64,000 nt of DNA, taken from positions 224,690-288,689 of the forward strand of contig NW_020170406.1 in NCBI RefSeq assembly GCF_000524195.1, written 5' to 3'. Under the pieces are notes generated by a model that was not told the DNA's origin, searched no databases, and saw nothing but the letters and a program-made list of their open reading frames with translations. Within the stretch, counting starts at the first letter, position 1, and each line of letters opens with the position of its first letter. Of this stretch, positions 48,604 through 58,136 are shown piece by piece. Source of the stretch: Echinococcus granulosus (Eukaryota > Platyhelminthes > Cestoda > Cyclophyllidea > Taeniidae). The translations under genes were made by a program, and so were the position numbers.

Positions 48604-49133
48604 TAATCAGATTTAGCATTGAAAGGACTATGAGCACGGGTGTCTTCAACCACGGGCCTAGTCCCTAGCCTAGGCTGTCGAGGAGTTGGCGACCCACCGG
48701 TGGGAGAGGGGACTGGCGCAGGGGGTTGTGAAAGTCGTGGTCCACTTGGTCGTCCAACAAAACTTGGTCTGGCAGCCACACGTCGTGTTGAGACACGTTT
48801 AAAACTGGATTTGCCACGTCTGACCTCGGTTCCACTATTGGGACGACTGAGGGATTTTTCACTGGCTTCAGAGCGCAAAGACTGGCCGGTAGAGGTGTTG
48901 CGACGACGGAAAGAGCTACTGCCATAGCTGTTCTCCTGCGCCAGTTGGTGCTCCGTACGAAAACTGGCATAGAAACGAGATTTAAGACGGAAGAACTGCT
49001 GCAATTTAGTTGGAGGTTTAGGGATACCGCGAAGACGGAAGAAGGCGTGGTGCTCCACTGCACACTTCCATAGATGCTTGCACGATCGAGTATCGGGCAG
49101 GACAAAAACAAAGGTGTGCTCCATGACTTTGCG
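48604..49133 (-). CDS. FERM gene exon 9: F3 end, FA region, Ser/Arg/Pro tail
   Basis: Acceptor CGGCAG, phase 0. It starts [20 protein letters not shown] and carries the conserved [17 protein letters not shown]. The frame reaches a TAG that overlaps a consensus donor (TTA|GTAAGT at 48603-48598), so the gene probably continues. If the intron is retained, translation stops immediately. Confidence 0.8.
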
Positions 49134-52100
49134 CTGCCGAAGGTGAAAAAGAAAGCCAAATTCAAAGTCAAATCCCTCAGTGGAAAGGATTATCAGTCAG
49201 TGTTTGGGACAATGAGTGGGTTGCTTGAGGGCAACCTAATAGCATCTTCATTCGCTCAACGAAAGTTGGTACCCAGAGCTCGCTTCTCATCACAATTAAA
49301 TACGCAAGTCAGTCAATGAACAGTCTGAAATGTGGAAGAGCGGGGGGGGGGGACTTTTTAAGCAGCAGATGGCAGGAGCTAATAAGAGCTGTGTAGTCTT
49401 TGAGGCCTACTTTCGCCGATTAATTTATGTGAGTAGAATCCGTTTGGTCCTCTCAGCTTCCATGCCATTGCCTTCCCATTTGAGGAAGGCGTAGACCAAG
49501 TAATTTATCAGTAGAGGATGCCGCTTTAATCCCCACTAGTTTCACTCTTCAATAGAAAAAAGTACTTCTCCATGAGGCACCTGCCTTAGAGAACGCCGTC
49601 TGAGAAGACGTTACTTAGGAGTTTGGCGGTTAAAAACACCGAATAAATGTCACTAGTACGTCACATCCTAGCAACCCCTATACAGTAATTGTCACATTCA
49701 TATAAAACACTTTTTTAAAAAAAAGAGAGGCAAATAGACAGAAGCTAGGCCGACACAAGAAATCCTCGACATTGATGGTTGCATAGGTTACATAATCCCA
49801 TTTGTAGCACCGACTTGCATATGCAAGTATTCGTAGGTATGTGTGGGCATGTGTATTTGCATGTGGCTAAGAGAGGTACCAAAGTTATTGACCTTCGGTG
49901 ACACAGCTTGTTTAAACAAAGCCAAATCTTTGAGCAAAACTACCGCTGTCACTGACAAAATGCCTTACAGTGAGTCAAAGAGACCGTCCTACTGTGTATG
50001 GTGCGCGCTCTGGTGTGTAGTTGTTGGGCGCTGCTTCTCGGTATTTGCGTGCTCAATCTGAGAGGCAGCATTTGTACGTGTGTGTGTGTAGGCTGCTTTA
50101 TTCTGCACCTATGACTGTGCGCAAACAGTGAGTGCCAAGCCGATGCGAAAGGCAAGCACTCTAGCACCATATAGCCAAGAACCAATAAATTGTAACTATA
50201 GCCTGTGCTCTGACGCCTTATAGCTGGATACTCGGTTTTCAAGGAGAGGTACTACGAAGACTAGTACAAATAATGTCCTAGGGTAGCCAAATAACTTCGT
50301 GCGATATTTCAACACACTTTTTTGAGGTGACTCGTACTTGTAAGCTGTATACAGTTGATTGAATGCATTTACAATAAGGCGTCGGTCTATCCATCTGTTG
50401 GTGCAGTACTCGCTACTGTGCTCCGCACCCATTTCCACGTATTTTGTGGTCTCATACGTATCGTGTTGGTTGTGCCTGGTTGATGTGATTGGACCTAGAA
50501 GGAGCTAGTTGAATCGAGTCAGTTCCACAGCCTCAAAAGTTTTTCGACCAATTTGTTGTTGAAGTTTGCAGCAAGAATGGCAGAACATGAGACCTAGAAA
50601 CGATTTAGATAATGCGGTACTTTTGGTGACCTACTCAAAGATAGACGCTACCCTACGTTCAGAGGGACTCTCTATTTTCATCACGAGGACGCACGTATCG
50701 CTGATGGCATGTTGAAAAAATGGAGGGCGACATTGACAGGGAAAACTTTAAGTCATATTCGAAGCGGGTAATAACGAGATAATTGATTCATACCTAGTAA
50801 CAATAGTAATGGTGAATTTATAGAAATAGCAAAGCAAATGGTTCCCACCCGCGTGTTTTAACAACAGGTGAGAGTGAAGTTGGAAGACTGTCAATTTGAA
50901 TTTCACCGCTTTTCATATAGTTTATGAAAACGCACATTGCTGAATGAATATTATTATGACCTGCGAAAAGAAATGGAGAAAATGGGTTATAAAAACGAAC
51001 ACACCACAGGATATTCCCTAGCAATACACTTATCTCACACCTTTACGCAGAAGCCCATTTTCAAAAGATTAGGTTAGGTTTTTACTTTTGGAGGTAAATT
51101 GCTCAGTATTTATGGAATCTGAAGTAAGCCTGTATCGTGGTAGGGGGAAGACTATTAACCTTAATGCCTACTGTTTTAGCGCAGAATATTATAAGAGGCT
51201 TTCTGTACTTTCCTACGAGATACAGCTCGAACTTATTTAGATATCCTACAACATTACTTTGTAAGTACTTAGCCGATTTGTTGATTCTGTCCAATGTAAA
51301 TAATTCTGCGTGCTAGAGAAGCAATAGGCAAATAACTCACTGCCTGCTCATTCTCTTCAGCAACAACCAGCTTCAATTTCTTGCCATGCATATCCAATTT
51401 TAGAATCATGGACCTATAAACAGAATTCAAAATATAAAAGGTGTTTAGGCATAAATGTAAAAAATGAGTGAGAAACATGTTTGGGAATTCCATTCGGAAT
51501 TTCTATGCATATCAAGTAGATTGTTTGAGACGTTGAACAAAGTGATCTCCAGGTATTAATCAAGCAGTATGGCATGACAGATAAAGTAAAATAAGCTTAC
51601 AAAGATGAATTTAACTGATGTGTGGAAATAAGCTGCTTTGTAGTCCAAAAAACCCTCTAATAATTTATTGGAGCTTATTATCATGGCAAAAATTCTTAAA
51701 GCACCAATGTAATATGTTGGATGGGGAAACGAACCTACGATACACCTAGAACTCAGTGCTTTTTTTGCCATTTTATGATATGTCTTTATTAAAACAGCTC
51801 TCTTTTCGGCAAGTTTCCATTTCTTTGCAAGAGTTCTATGAGGTTCAAGTATTAAAATTAAAAAGGAACCACATTTACGCACCACACAAATAATCCGATT
51901 TTTTGTTCTCCTTCATAAACAAGTATTCCAGTGGGTGTAAGTCCTAGAGTGTAATTCTCACTGTCTTTGCCCTAGATAAAAGGATGCTTTTAATTTTATT
52001 TTAATTATGCTCTTACAAATAAAAGTAGGAGCAAGTACCTTAACTAAATGCATGTCGACACCATAGTTTGGCAAAAATCTAATCCGATCCAAAAACATCA

Positions 52101-53034
52101 TATCAGCTTCCTCTGGTGTCCACTCCCGATTTCTAGGTTAAATAAAAAAATAGTAAAATTGATTTTGTTGGTGAAATGTGAACGAGGGCACATGTACCTC
52201 AGTTTTTGGTATTCATGAAGAATAGCAAGTTCAAGTGTTTCCGTTTGACGTTCGGGAGGGTAGAATGGTATAGTTGATACAAAAGCTGGTGTGTGTTGCC
52301 GGGAGTCATAGGCACCAAATTCACCTTTAAAAAATTGCGAGATGAAATTTGGTCATAGGATCACCTAGTAGTAATATCACTCAATATGACTACATATTTG
52401 TATTCACGAAAGATTAATTATCCAAAAAGGTAGTACCTTGTAGAAGGAATGCAGCTAATTCGGCCGCCATCCGATCATCTGTGCATTGAAGGATTCCATG
52501 TTCCAGCTGCTTTCGCAGTTGAAGAACGTAGAGGTAGCGGGTGTATTCATCTCGCAGTTTTTGAGGTTCCGCAGAGAAAAATTTCACCCGCATTAGGAAC
52601 CGAAAGGGAGGGCCCACTAAGCAAAAGATTAAGCACAACAAATATGTAACCTCGACATTGCTTTCGAATAAGTTTTGTTGGATCAACCCAGGGCTATACC
52701 AATAATTAGTGTGAACCAAGTCCTCACCTTTAATTTATTATCAATGCGAAGCCCGAAGTACTCACGCTCATCATTAAGACCGATAAATGCAAACGCCAGG
52801 TCGTACAATTTACTGCCTTCGGAATTTTTCTAAACCATTAACAAAGTAGTTCCTTACAGGAAAAAAGAATGTTGTGCAAGTCCCATCTATGTATTCAACA
52901 ATACATTCTATATCCGTTGACTTTTTTCTACTTCCGTCAAAGGAGGTATGTGACATTTCTGCCACACCACTATGCTCTGGCCTCCGCCTACTTTTTCTCC
53001 ACCTTCGAATGAAAAACCGAATAAGCGACTCCAT
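48604..53034 (-). CDS. Yurt/EPB41L5-like FERM protein (3' end not recovered)
   Basis: Nine exons join in frame on the minus strand: 52858-53034, 52728-52829, 52651-52693, 52437-52616, 52198-52324, 52039-52132, 51883-51971, 51341-51413 and 48604-49133, giving 471 residues. Residues 1-40 are basic ([12 protein letters not shown]). The FERM lobes follow: F1 about 41-125 ([20 protein letters not shown]), F2 about 126-240 ([28 protein letters not shown]) and F3 about 241-330 ([35 protein letters not shown]). An FA-type segment ([17 protein letters not shown]) and a Ser/Arg/Pro-rich tail end the recovered part. Proteins of this class (Yurt, EPB41L5, EPB41L4B) link membrane proteins such as Crumbs to the cortical cytoskeleton and shape epithelial polarity. 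A different 4.1-family member is possible, but the FERM-FA assignment is strong. Confidence 0.85.
49134..51340 (-). other. FERM gene intron 8
   Basis: 2207 nt, donor GTGAGT. It hosts a family B repeat copy (50468-51000), a guanine run at about 49342-49352 and a short GT microsatellite at about 50077-50089. Confidence 0.6.
50468..51000 (+). repeat. Dispersed repeat family B, copy 2
   Basis: The partner of 43096-43660, starting at CCTGGTTGATGTGATTGGAC and ending near GCTGAATGAATATTATTATG. It lies inside FERM gene intron 8, antisense to the gene as written. Confidence 0.6.
51341..51413 (-). CDS. FERM gene exon 8 (F3 lobe strands)
   Basis: Acceptor TTATAG, donor GTGAGT. Encodes [20 protein letters not shown], matching the RLDFK..KLTLVVxED region of 4.1 proteins. 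Confidence 0.75.
51883..51971 (-). CDS. FERM gene exon 7 (F3 lobe start)
   Basis: Acceptor ATCTAG, donor GTGCGT. Encodes [20 protein letters not shown] then GLFVW, the hallmark start of the PH-like third lobe. The final Trp is split across the intron. Confidence 0.8.
52039..52132 (-). CDS. FERM gene exon 6 (F2-F3 junction)
   Basis: Acceptor ACCTAG, donor GTACTT. Encodes [20 protein letters not shown] followed by [11 protein letters not shown], the conserved YGVDMH motif. Confidence 0.8.
52198..52324 (-). CDS. FERM gene exon 5 (F2 lobe)
   Basis: Acceptor TTAAAG, donor GTACAT. Encodes [20 protein letters not shown] and then [19 protein letters not shown], matching the helical F2 lobe. Confidence 0.8.
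52437..52616 (-). CDS. FERM gene exon 4 (F1 end, F2 start)
   Basis: Acceptor CTTAG, donor GTACTA. Encodes [20 protein letters not shown], then [20 protein letters not shown] and a helix ending [16 protein letters not shown] and the [11 protein letters not shown] stretch are family hallmarks. Confidence 0.85.
52651..52693 (-). CDS. FERM gene micro-exon 3 (43 nt)
   Basis: Encodes [14 protein letters not shown], the W(V/L)DxTKxIxKQ motif of F1. It is bracketed by two introns of exactly 34 nt each. It was found only because the family motif was missing between the neighbouring exons. Confidence 0.75.
52728..52829 (-). CDS. FERM gene exon 2 (F1 lobe)
   Basis: Acceptor GTTTAG, donor GTGAGG, 34 codons. 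Encodes [20 protein letters not shown] then LRIDNKLK, matching the F1 helix and the YFGLR motif. Confidence 0.8.
52858..53034 (-). CDS. FERM gene first coding exon
   Basis: ATG at 53034, donor GTAAGG after FFFP. Starts [18 protein letters not shown], a basic N-terminus as in EPB41L5-type proteins, then [10 protein letters not shown], the first strand of F1. The intron to exon 2 is only 28 nt. Earlier non-coding exons cannot be excluded. Confidence 0.75.
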
Positions 53035-53201
53035 CCACTTATATCGGGATATTTAGTGCCAGCGCCTTTTGATTTATTTACGTAAAGAGCTAGAACAAAC
53101 ATTTCAAGGCCGTTAAAATCAAAGTAATGTTGCACTTTGCTTGCCTCACTATTACTTTTAGTCGCGAAAACTTAACCCTAATACAAACGGAATCAAGGAA
53201 T
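53035..53201. promoter_or_regulatory. Compact head-to-head intergenic region
   Basis: 167 bp separate the FERM start codon (minus) from the proposed phosphatase start codon (plus). A pyrimidine-rich ATTACTTTTAG at 53151-53161 could be an acceptor for a 5' UTR intron or for spliced-leader trans-splicing of the phosphatase transcript. No CCAAT box or E-box cluster was seen. Confidence 0.35.
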
Positions 53202-53222
53202 ATGCAAGAAGCTTGCCAACAG
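53202..53222 (+). CDS. Proposed first coding exon of the phosphatase
   Basis: ATG CAA GAA GCT TGC CAA CAG followed by a perfect donor GTAAGG, in phase 0 as the next exon requires. Joined, the N-terminus becomes MQEACQQ|IFVDIPGLIILSI, giving a short head before the membrane segment. The frame is also open back to an ATG at 53127. Confidence 0.5.
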
Positions 53223-56200
53223 GTAAGGCGCACCCTTATTAAAAACTGGAAAGGTTGCGCTGATTTTCAGATGTGCTTGCCAGAAATTAGGAAAAAAAAT
53301 AGAAGTTCAATCTATCTAGCTACAGTTAGCACGGTAAACTTGCAAAAGATCAGAGTTTCTTGATGGTTTGACTAAATGCAGGGTAATTCTTTCCTCCCTT
53401 GCATAACTTACAATCATTAGCATGAATTGCGGCCCAACTTAGGCCTCTTAGTGCGTTACAAGTCAGCACTACGCCTTGCCTACGCTGATATGTTTTGGCT
53501 CAGTTTTAGAGGAGGCTCCAAACAGTAATTTTTCTAGAATGCGCACGTCAAGTACACAGAATTGGCTTGCTTTAAAACTATTGGTTTAATTTTTGTTTGT
53601 CGAGAGTATTAAAAGTGTAGATTAAAGAAAAACCGTTTTTTCAAATTAGAGGCATATTTAAGAAATAATTTACTGTCCCAGCAAAATGCAGACACCTGTA
53701 ATTTACTTCAAAACAAAAATTTTTACTGACGTTACGCTCTGTTTTTGTGCAAACAAATGTAGAATTTTTCAATTATTTTTGTTGTTGTTTTTTATATCCT
53801 CTGGGTCAAGGTCTTTTGCCATGCATGACTATATCCTTTGGCGGGCTGTGTAGATTAGGTCCATTGATATGTCGCATGTGAGTTAACCGCAGGGTTAATC
53901 GAAAACTTATAATATTTATTTTAGTGTAGGTAAACTTTACAGGAAATAGATCTTTTAGTTGATCATTTGAGTTGGATGCGTGAGTTCTTTGTTGCATCAC
54001 CAGTTTGTCCAGTTTATACCCCTTTGACACATCCCATGATCGGTAATTTTCTCGTAGATCTTTTGCATGTGTATTCATATTACTTGGTAATAAAATACCC
54101 TTTTTTTCACTTGACTCATTTTCTCATTTTATGGATATATTGCTTAAGGCGCTTGATTCCTTTCCGTAATGTCGTATGCTTGGTTATGGTACTTCTAATT
54201 GCGATAAATTCGATGTATATTCACTTTAATGCACATTTGTGTCCCTATTAAGGAATTTTTTTATTATTTTTAGATTTTTGTTGACATTCCTGGACTAATT
54301 ATCTTATCCATTGGAGTAATAATTTACTTCTTTTTCTCGTCTTCACCATACTACGACGAACATCTCATTGATGGCTACAGCCTCACTGCATTTGGATCAA
54401 AAACTGCATACAAAAATAACGGTCTTAAATCTGTACTTCCGTCTCTACTCAACCGCAGGCGTTTCGTTCATGTAAACGCTCTCATCCGTCATGGGACGCG
54501 TTCTCCTGATAGCAAATTCTCGAAGAAGGTGGAAAAAATACGAGCTAGACTTCTAAAAGCGTATGTCTACCTTGCATTAATTTGTTAACACAGCAATTGT
54601 AGTCTCCCAGACGTGGACTTTTCTGTAAAGTCATGTGGAAAAGGCGACAAGGTTCTGTTATCATCTGGAGTTAAGGAGATCGAAGATCTTGGTCGTCGTC
54701 TGCGTGCGATCGTTCCCAATGAATTTCGGCACGCGTCCAACATGCTTGTAATTTCCAGTGAAACCGAGCGTACTATTGACAGTGCGAAGGCTTTTCTTTC
54801 CACGGTACGAACTCTTGCCTATTTGTTATTTATACCCTTTTTAAAAACTGGTAAATTATATGTCCTAAGTTGGATGCGATTTAGTTACTTCCCTTTGTCA
54901 CTGGTTATTGTTTATTATGAGTGAAAGTGTTTTTTCGAGCAGATCACCTAGCCATTTTGTCACTCCTTTCCTGTAGTACACAGATGACAATGTAACCATC
55001 ACAGAGGACTTTAGAAGGATTCGATTCTTTGCTGACTGCAACAATTATATCTCAGCTGTTCGATCGAGCGAGATTGCGAGAAAAGAGTTTTACAAGTTTC
55101 GGGATGGCAAAGAGATGCAGCGGGTACTGCAAGAGGTGGTCAGTGACCACGGCTTGGAGGACCTTCAACTAACAACAAGTAGGTTCTTTTTCCTTCCTAG
55201 CTTTTAACAAATCAATTCTTTCCCTGTACAGCGGATATCGAAAACTTATATAAAGTAGCCGCTTATGAAGTCGCCGCTATGGAAGAGGGCTCGCCACTCC
55301 CCGGATGGGTTCAGCTCTTTAGACCGGAACATCTATATGTTTTGGAGTATCTTCATGACCTAAAAGTATGTTTTGTAGCATTGACGGTACATACTTATTT
55401 TATTGTGGATTTAACAAAACTCTCGGTCGCTTATCTTCAGCAATCTGGATTTGATAACCTGCCCTTCATACGCTAATTTAAAAAGGAGTGGTACTATCTG
55501 CTTGTTCTGAAATGTCCTCCTTTCCCTTGTCTAAGTTAAAACTGCGACATTTAAGCCGTCGAATAAAGAGCATTTTAAATAAACCAATTATTTAAATAGG
55601 GAAATTGAAATACTTAAATTGGTTTTCGAAGCTTATTGTCACAACACTATCGTCGCCATGTTTTTTTGCAAATTTCCAACGCGATTCCACCGCGCCGTAT
55701 TTTTGTATCTGGGATTTCACCCGTCATACACTGTGTAGACAGAATGAAAACAAAATCCGTCCTGCTTTTTCGGTTCCAACAAATGACCTTTTATGAACAA
55801 ACCCTACTTCCCGATCGAGTGGGCTCTTGAGCTTTATGAGGTGCTAAATCTGGCCAGTTGCGAACGTCTGGAGTATTGCCTTCTAGACGACTTAATGACA
55901 CCTATCTTTATCTTCTCTCTTCAATTATCAGCAGTACTGGACGAAAGGAAATGCATTCCCACTGAGCTATGAGCAGGTCTGCCCTCTCTGGGGTGCCATT
56001 ATGGAGGACATGGTGAAGGCTGCCACACACGACCGAGACATGGTCATCGCTAAACGGTGAGTTGATTAAAGGCTCGCAATTACGCTTTTTTAATGAGCCA
56101 CATTTTGGATGGCTTGATTTTGCATTTGGATTGGACCACTTCTTAATACGACATTTTTAAGCCTGAACTTGTGAATGAATGGGATGTTTGACTCGGCATC

Positions 56201-58136
56201 AGATAATCTTTATTGAGCTTTGGTCAGCGCTCCTATTCTACCCCTACTTTGGCAGTGACTGGCGTATGGACTGGATCGCTACGTGACTTGATGTCATTTG
56301 AATTTTATTTGGACTCAGCCTTAGCTTAACAACATTTTTAAGCTTGAACTTGTGACATGATTTGCATTCCCGGGTGGGGTAGGCTTGAAACCATTGAATG
56401 GATTAGGTGACTTGGTGTTACATGATCTTAACTGAACTTCAGTCCGTGTCCTTAATCCGCCCTTACTTCAGCATTGACTGATACAGGGGTTAAACCACTA
56501 CTTGACCTATTGTTATGCGATTTTGACCAATTCTTTTTTTTGGTGGCCATGACCCCCAGGTCACACTTTGGCGATGTGTTAGCATGGCGACTATATTTAC
56601 ATCGCCACCCGTGACATTATTGTCAATGCTCGAACCAAATAATTTGAAAGACTATTTGCGTAGCTGTAGTGGTTATTTGGACAGTTTATTTGTGTCTAGA
56701 AGGTACTTTAATAACTTTTGCCAAGTTTTAATCCTCACTAGTGAAATCCCCCATGTTAAAGTTAATTTGAGGTACATGCCCACTTTAACCTCCGGAGCAT
56801 ATCAATAATGAAAGTTTATTGTCAAAAGTGAAGCAATCTTTAGATATATATTTTTTCACTTTTAGTTTTTACTGAAATTTGAATTTCATAGTTGTAATTT
56901 TTTTCTGTCGGAGGAAGGTAACAATACGTTATTTGAAACCGTTAGATTTATAATCATTTTCATATGAAATGCGTGAAAATACTTTGAAAAATATATTCTG
57001 GACATCAAGTGGTTATCTTTATCCTTTCTACCGCTGACTCAAACATCTTAAATGGCACCCAAGGTGCGGGCAGTATCGACAATGCATTTGTTGGGACCTT
57101 ATGAATGCAGAAAGAATCAGTCCATCTTACTGACTAACTTCTTCCCAGAGACGGATACGATGTGAGTAAGCTGGAGAAGAAGTCCTCCCACCGCAGTGTC
57201 TTTTGGTTCGGTCATGCGGAAACCCTGCTGCCACTAGTGACGAAGTTGAATCTCTTCAACGAGTCCGTCTCCTCGGAGTTCGGTGGCGGGGAGCACTTGA
57301 CCGCCGCGGGCTTCCAGTCGCGTTTGAGACGACTTCAACTGGAGGAGCTGCCAGTGCCGAATCTCTTCCGCTCCTCGCATATCATTCCTTTTGCTGGAAA
57401 CATAGCCTTCTTCCTCTTCTACTGTCCCAATCTTAATGGTGAGTGGTGTGGGTCCCTAGGCCCTTTGAATTATTTTTAGCTGAGGTGTATTTTCTGTTTA
57501 GGAGGGTCAATACTGTACCTTGACCTCTTAGTAGTGTTTACAATACGTAGTTATTGGGTATCCATAGGGTTTTCGTAACTGACACTCTGCATTTACGAAA
57601 TTTATAGAAAGCACTCATTTTTACGGTCCTGTGATATTACCTGGACTTTTAAAGTGTGCTAAATGTTTTTTTTGCCAATTTACGATAACCGATCACACCA
57701 AGCCATGTGTCCTTGATTTGACTGAGTTGAAGATAATGAAACGGGCGTATAATGCTCTTGATTTGAGGATAATTGTTTTTAAATTTTGGCTGTGGTGGTT
57801 TATTTCTTTTTCACACTACTAGCAAACGGATTGGATGACTTTATGGAACTATCCTAGCAGCCCACTTAGTTCGTGTCTTATTTTCCTACGGACAAGGTGA
57901 GAAGGTGTTAGGTTTATTGTACTTTTTCTCTTTTTACAGAGGAGCCCTCGTTGAACGACTACTGTCTGGAAGTGCGACTGAACGAGCAAGTAGTGGAGAT
58001 AATACCCCAGGCGGATGGATTGCCACGACCTCTGCGGCTACCCCAAGTGCTGGCGCATTTCGAGAGTTGTCTGCCCTCGGCGTACAACAAAACAGCCCTT
58101 TGTGATCGACCTCTCAGCTCTCCGCCTTCGGCGTGA
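53202..58136 (+). CDS. MINPP1-like histidine acid phosphatase with N-terminal membrane anchor
   Basis: Exons: 53202-53222 (proposed), 54274-54560, 54603-54804, 54977-55178, 55232-55365, 55932-56056, 57149-57438 and 57940-58136. The seven main exons sum to 1437 nt in one frame. The product resembles multiple inositol polyphosphate phosphatase (clade 2 histidine phosphatases): ALIRHGTRSPDSKF with the nucleophile histidine, SSETERTIDSAKAFL, RIRFFADC, EYLHDLKQYWTKGNAF, and FGHAETLLPLV with the HAE proton-donor motif. Numbering the seven main exons alone, these are H73 and H339-A-E341. Family members dephosphorylate InsP6 and lower inositol phosphates and, in animals, usually sit in the ER lumen. 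Here a hydrophobic segment (GLIILSIGVIIYFFF) near the N-terminus suggests a type II signal anchor, and the C-terminus (SSPPSA) has no KDEL-like signal. A related acid phosphatase is a weaker alternative. Confidence 0.82.
54274..54560 (+). CDS. Phosphatase exon 2: membrane anchor and RHG active site
   Basis: Acceptor TTTTTAG, donor GTATGT. Encodes the hydrophobic anchor, a Ser/Tyr-rich stem and the catalytic VNALIRHGTRSPDSKF. It has no internal ATG before the active site, so an upstream exon is needed. Confidence 0.8.
54603..54804 (+). CDS. Phosphatase exon 3
   Basis: Separated from exon 2 by a 42-nt intron. Encodes LLSSGVKEIEDLGRRLRAIV and SSETERTIDSAKAFLST, equivalent to the S(S/T)xxxR..DS motif that helps bind phosphate. 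Confidence 0.8.
54977..55178 (+). CDS. Phosphatase exon 4
   Basis: Acceptor CTGTAG, donor GTAGGT. Encodes DFRRIRFFADCNNY and a helical stretch ending VVSDHGLEDLQLTT, as in the MINPP1 helical domain. Confidence 0.8.
55232..55365 (+). CDS. Phosphatase exon 5
   Basis: Separated from exon 4 by a 53-nt intron. Encodes VAAYEVAAMEEGSPLPGWVQ and LYVLEYLHDLK, closely matching the FxxxDxxxVLEYLxDLK region of MINPP1. Confidence 0.8.
55932..56056 (+). CDS. Phosphatase exon 6
   Basis: Acceptor TATCAG, donor GTGAGT. Begins QYWTKGNAFPLSYEQVCPLW, continuing the DLKQYW motif across the intron. Confidence 0.8.
56105..56545. repeat. Diverged tandem duplication in phosphatase intron 6
   Basis: A unit of about 180 bp occurs at least twice. 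ACATTTTTAAGC(C/T)TGAACTTGTGA appears at about 56151 and 56331, and the blocks TTTGGTCAGCGCTCCTATTC and CTTCAGTCCGTGTCCTTAAT follow in register. A partial third start appears near 56515. Confidence 0.55.
57149..57438 (+). CDS. Phosphatase exon 7: HAE motif
   Basis: Acceptor CTTCCCAG, donor GTGAGT. Encodes FWFGHAETLLPLVTKLNLFN with the catalytic HAE, and SSHIIPFAGNIAFFLFYC, matching the P(F/Y)AxNxxFxLY strand of the family. Confidence 0.85.
57940..58136 (+). CDS. Phosphatase last exon
   Basis: Acceptor TTTACAG, stop TGA at 58134-58136. Encodes YCLEVRLNEQVVEIIP, the final strand pair, and a Ser/Pro end without an ER-retention tetrapeptide. Confidence 0.8.

Noticed and set aside
48640..49171. 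Overlapping open frames opposite and out of frame with FERM exon 9
   Set aside because: The [17 protein letters not shown] frame carries the family signature; the others are shadows.
53967..54251. 94-codon hydrophobic plus-strand frame as a phosphatase first exon
   Set aside because: It ends at a stop before the exon at 54274, and the donors seen within it do not give the required phase 0. The 53202-53222 exon fits better.
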